A stretch of 6,734 bases of DNA from DATEPR01 sp036503065 (GTDB taxonomy: Bacteria > Actinomycetota > Actinomycetes > Mycobacteriales > Pseudonocardiaceae), in assembly GCA_036503065.1 (NCBI GenBank), contig DASXXM010000270.1:1-6734 (forward strand). Reading direction: 5' to 3'. Positions 5,773-6,734 of this stretch are shown piece by piece. The notes under the pieces are model-generated. The model did no database searches, was not told the origin of the DNA, and saw only the letters and a list, made by a program, of their open reading frames with translations. A program made the translations under genes and the position numbers. Numbering within the stretch: position 1 is the stretch's first letter; the number at the start of each line of letters is the position of its first letter.

Positions 5773-6055
5773 GCGGCGCCGTCTCAACATGGGTGTGGCG
5801 TGTCTCGAGAAATGGACGGAGACCGCCACTCAGGCCGAAAAGAACTCGGTATACGAAGTATTGTTCGCCATCTCCGACGGTTCTGTTTTTCGGAGCCACA
5901 AGGTGTTGGACGACGTCCAGCGCCCGGGCGAGTTCTTCGTGTTGGTGCGGGAGAACCTGGTGATCAAGATCGGCATGTACCCCTTCGACAACTTCGGCAT
6001 CGTTTACATCGGCACGTTGGACGACGCCCCGGACCTGAACCTGGACATCGCCTAG
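5756..6055 (+). CDS. small protein of unknown function (99 aa), overlaps the gene before it
   Basis: Not recognised. GTG 5756 is chosen because GAGG lies 9 bases upstream and it overlaps the preceding stop by 17 bases. TTG 5741 and ATG 5789 are alternatives; the ATG has no ribosome-binding site. The N-terminus is strongly basic (TGRRRRR), followed by a helix-like stretch (CLEKWTETATQAEKNSVYEV). The C-terminal half alternates hydrophobic residues as beta-strands: EFFVLVRENLVIKIGMYPF, then FGIVYIGTLDD. It is soluble with no membrane segment. The strand-rich end and the overlapping helical partner are loosely compatible with a toxin-like fold, but no RelE/ParE catalytic pattern is evident. A stop at 6053-6055 is followed by a weak dyad (6077-6090). 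Confidence 0.68.
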   Translation: MATGRRRRRLNMGVACLEKWTETATQAEKNSVYEVLFAISDGSVFRSHKVLDDVQRPGEFFVLVRENLVIKIGMYPFDNFGIVYIGTLDDAPDLNLDIA

Positions 6056-6222
6056 CCAGGGGCCTGGTACCCGGCAGTCGGGTCACCGACCGGCGACGAT
6101 GGCGCACATCGGTGCAGCGGATACCGACGCAATGGCTATTGCGGTCGCGGGTAGGGATGTGCGAGTCTGCGACGGCGTTCGTAGTCGATGCTGTCGATTT
6201 GGTTAACGTACGGAGGGGCACC
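6056..6222 (+). other. intergenic gap before the last gene, weak dyad
   Basis: 167 bases. GTCGG (6077-6081) and CCGAC (6086-6090) form a short 5-bp stem with a 4-base loop, and CCAGG-GG-CCTGG lies just past the stop of the preceding gene. Either could weakly terminate. No convincing promoter hexamers were seen. GGAGGGG at 6212-6218 is the RBS of the next gene. Confidence 0.4.
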
Positions 6223-6734
6223 ATGTCATCAATGGACATTCCTGGTCTCGACGTGTCCACCCGGGTACGCGCCCGGGACATTCCCATGACCGCGGTCGCA
6301 AATGTCGCACGCAAGTTGTTACTGATCTCGGGCGCCGTGGACGCCACCGACCACGACGTGTCGATGTCCATCGCCCTGCCCGGTCCCGGCCGCTGGACTG
6401 TGGTCAAGGCCGAGACGAACCTGACCGACCAGACGTGGGTCGCCATGCAGATCACCACCGACGAGGACACCACGTTCGTCAACGACAGCGACACGATGAT
6501 CACGTCGTGCCAGTTCAGCAAGACGTTCATGACGCCCGACCTGCGCCGCCTCACCTACTACCAGGGCGAGGTCCGCCCCGGCGAGGCCGCCGTCAAGATG
6601 TTCGACCTGGAGTGCACCAGCGGCCGGCCGACCTACGCGCACGCCCGCTACAGCCGGGTCGCCACGGACACCGTCGAGCAGTCCGAGGACATGCTGGACA
6701 GGCTGATCGCCGACGGGATGCCGCAGAAGCCGGT
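6223..6734 (+). CDS. conserved hypothetical, possibly an enediyne-cluster protein (partial, runs off the end)
   Basis: An open frame from ATG 6223 to the window edge (170 codons, no stop). It has an excellent RBS, GGAGGGG, with a 6-base gap from GGAGG to the ATG. It starts MSSMDIPGLDVSTRVRARDI. An alternating hydrophobic core follows (VSMSIALPGPGRWTVVKAET, WVAMQITTDEDTTFVNDSDT), then LRRLTYYQGEVRPGEAAVKM, FDLECTSGRPTYAHARYSRV and a helical end (EDMLDRLIADGM). It looks like a soluble beta-rich protein with no signal peptide or cofactor motif. From memory it resembles uncharacterised proteins of about 180 aa conserved in enediyne clusters (perhaps the SgcE8 group), but I cannot verify this. By that length, the gene is nearly complete here. 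It is probably transcribed separately from, or by read-through of, the small-gene pair. Confidence 0.8.
   Translation, partial: MSSMDIPGLDVSTRVRARDIPMTAVANVARKLLLISGAVDATDHDVSMSIALPGPGRWTVVKAETNLTDQTWVAMQITTDEDTTFVNDSDTMITSCQFSKTFMTPDLRRLTYYQGEVRPGEAAVKMFDLECTSGRPTYAHARYSRVATDTVEQSEDMLDRLIADGMPQKP

Noticed and set aside
5964..6554. Minus-strand 196-codon frame overlapping the ends of the plus-strand genes
   Set aside because: Its C-terminal part is a low-complexity Arg/Cys-rich run and it is antisense to the gene at 6223, which has a strong RBS and coherent protein sequence.
1..6734. tRNA, rRNA, CRISPR array, insertion sequence or attachment site
   Set aside because: No cloverleaf-like segments, no regularly spaced repeats, no transposase-like frame and no terminal inverted repeats with target duplication were seen.

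Overview
High-GC DNA with strong third-position GC bias, GTG/TTG alternative starts and closely packed genes points to an actinomycete. The content points to an enediyne-type polyketide biosynthetic locus. The key marker is a hot-dog thioesterase that reads as a clear member of the SgcE10/CalE7/DynE7 family. Directly upstream of it lies a large protein resembling the C-terminal half (KR-DH-PPTase) of an enediyne polyketide synthase (PKSE). All assignments are from reading the translations; no database search was possible.

Minus-strand operon (4900 down to 1). Transcription probably starts in the 4901-5050 area. Gene 1 (4900-2126) is a 924-residue PKSE-like protein in which about 34 residues of a ketosynthase N-terminus run almost directly into the linker that precedes the KR, so KS, AT and ACP are missing. 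Its DH keeps the HxxxGxxxxP and DxxxQ motifs, but its KR and PPTase have lost most recognisable catalytic residues. Gene 2 (2133-1645) is the thioesterase; it overlaps gene 1 by 8 bases and has its own strong RBS. A strong hairpin (1580-1606) follows, probably a terminator or attenuator. After about 200 bases holding two more dyads comes a cytoplasmic sorbosone/glucose-dehydrogenase-like beta-propeller (1445-120). One base beyond its stop begins a myo-inositol-1-phosphate-synthase-like gene (118 to beyond base 1, partial).

Intergenic 4901-5442 (542 bases) separates the divergent blocks. I see no convincing gene there, but it holds four dyads and a 10-base direct repeat.

Plus-strand block (5443 to the end). 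Two small overlapping genes of unknown function (109 and 99 aa) are followed by a 167-base gap. Then comes a well-started gene (6223 onward, partial) that may be one of the uncharacterised proteins conserved in enediyne clusters.

How it may work together (inference): a complete PKSE elsewhere in the cluster would make the linear polyene and the thioesterase would release it. The domain-deleted protein translated with the thioesterase could supply dehydratase activity in trans, act as a scaffold, or be a decaying duplicate kept open. The propeller and inositol-phosphate-synthase-like proteins look like tailoring or sugar/cyclitol-related enzymes, but their substrates cannot be read from sequence.
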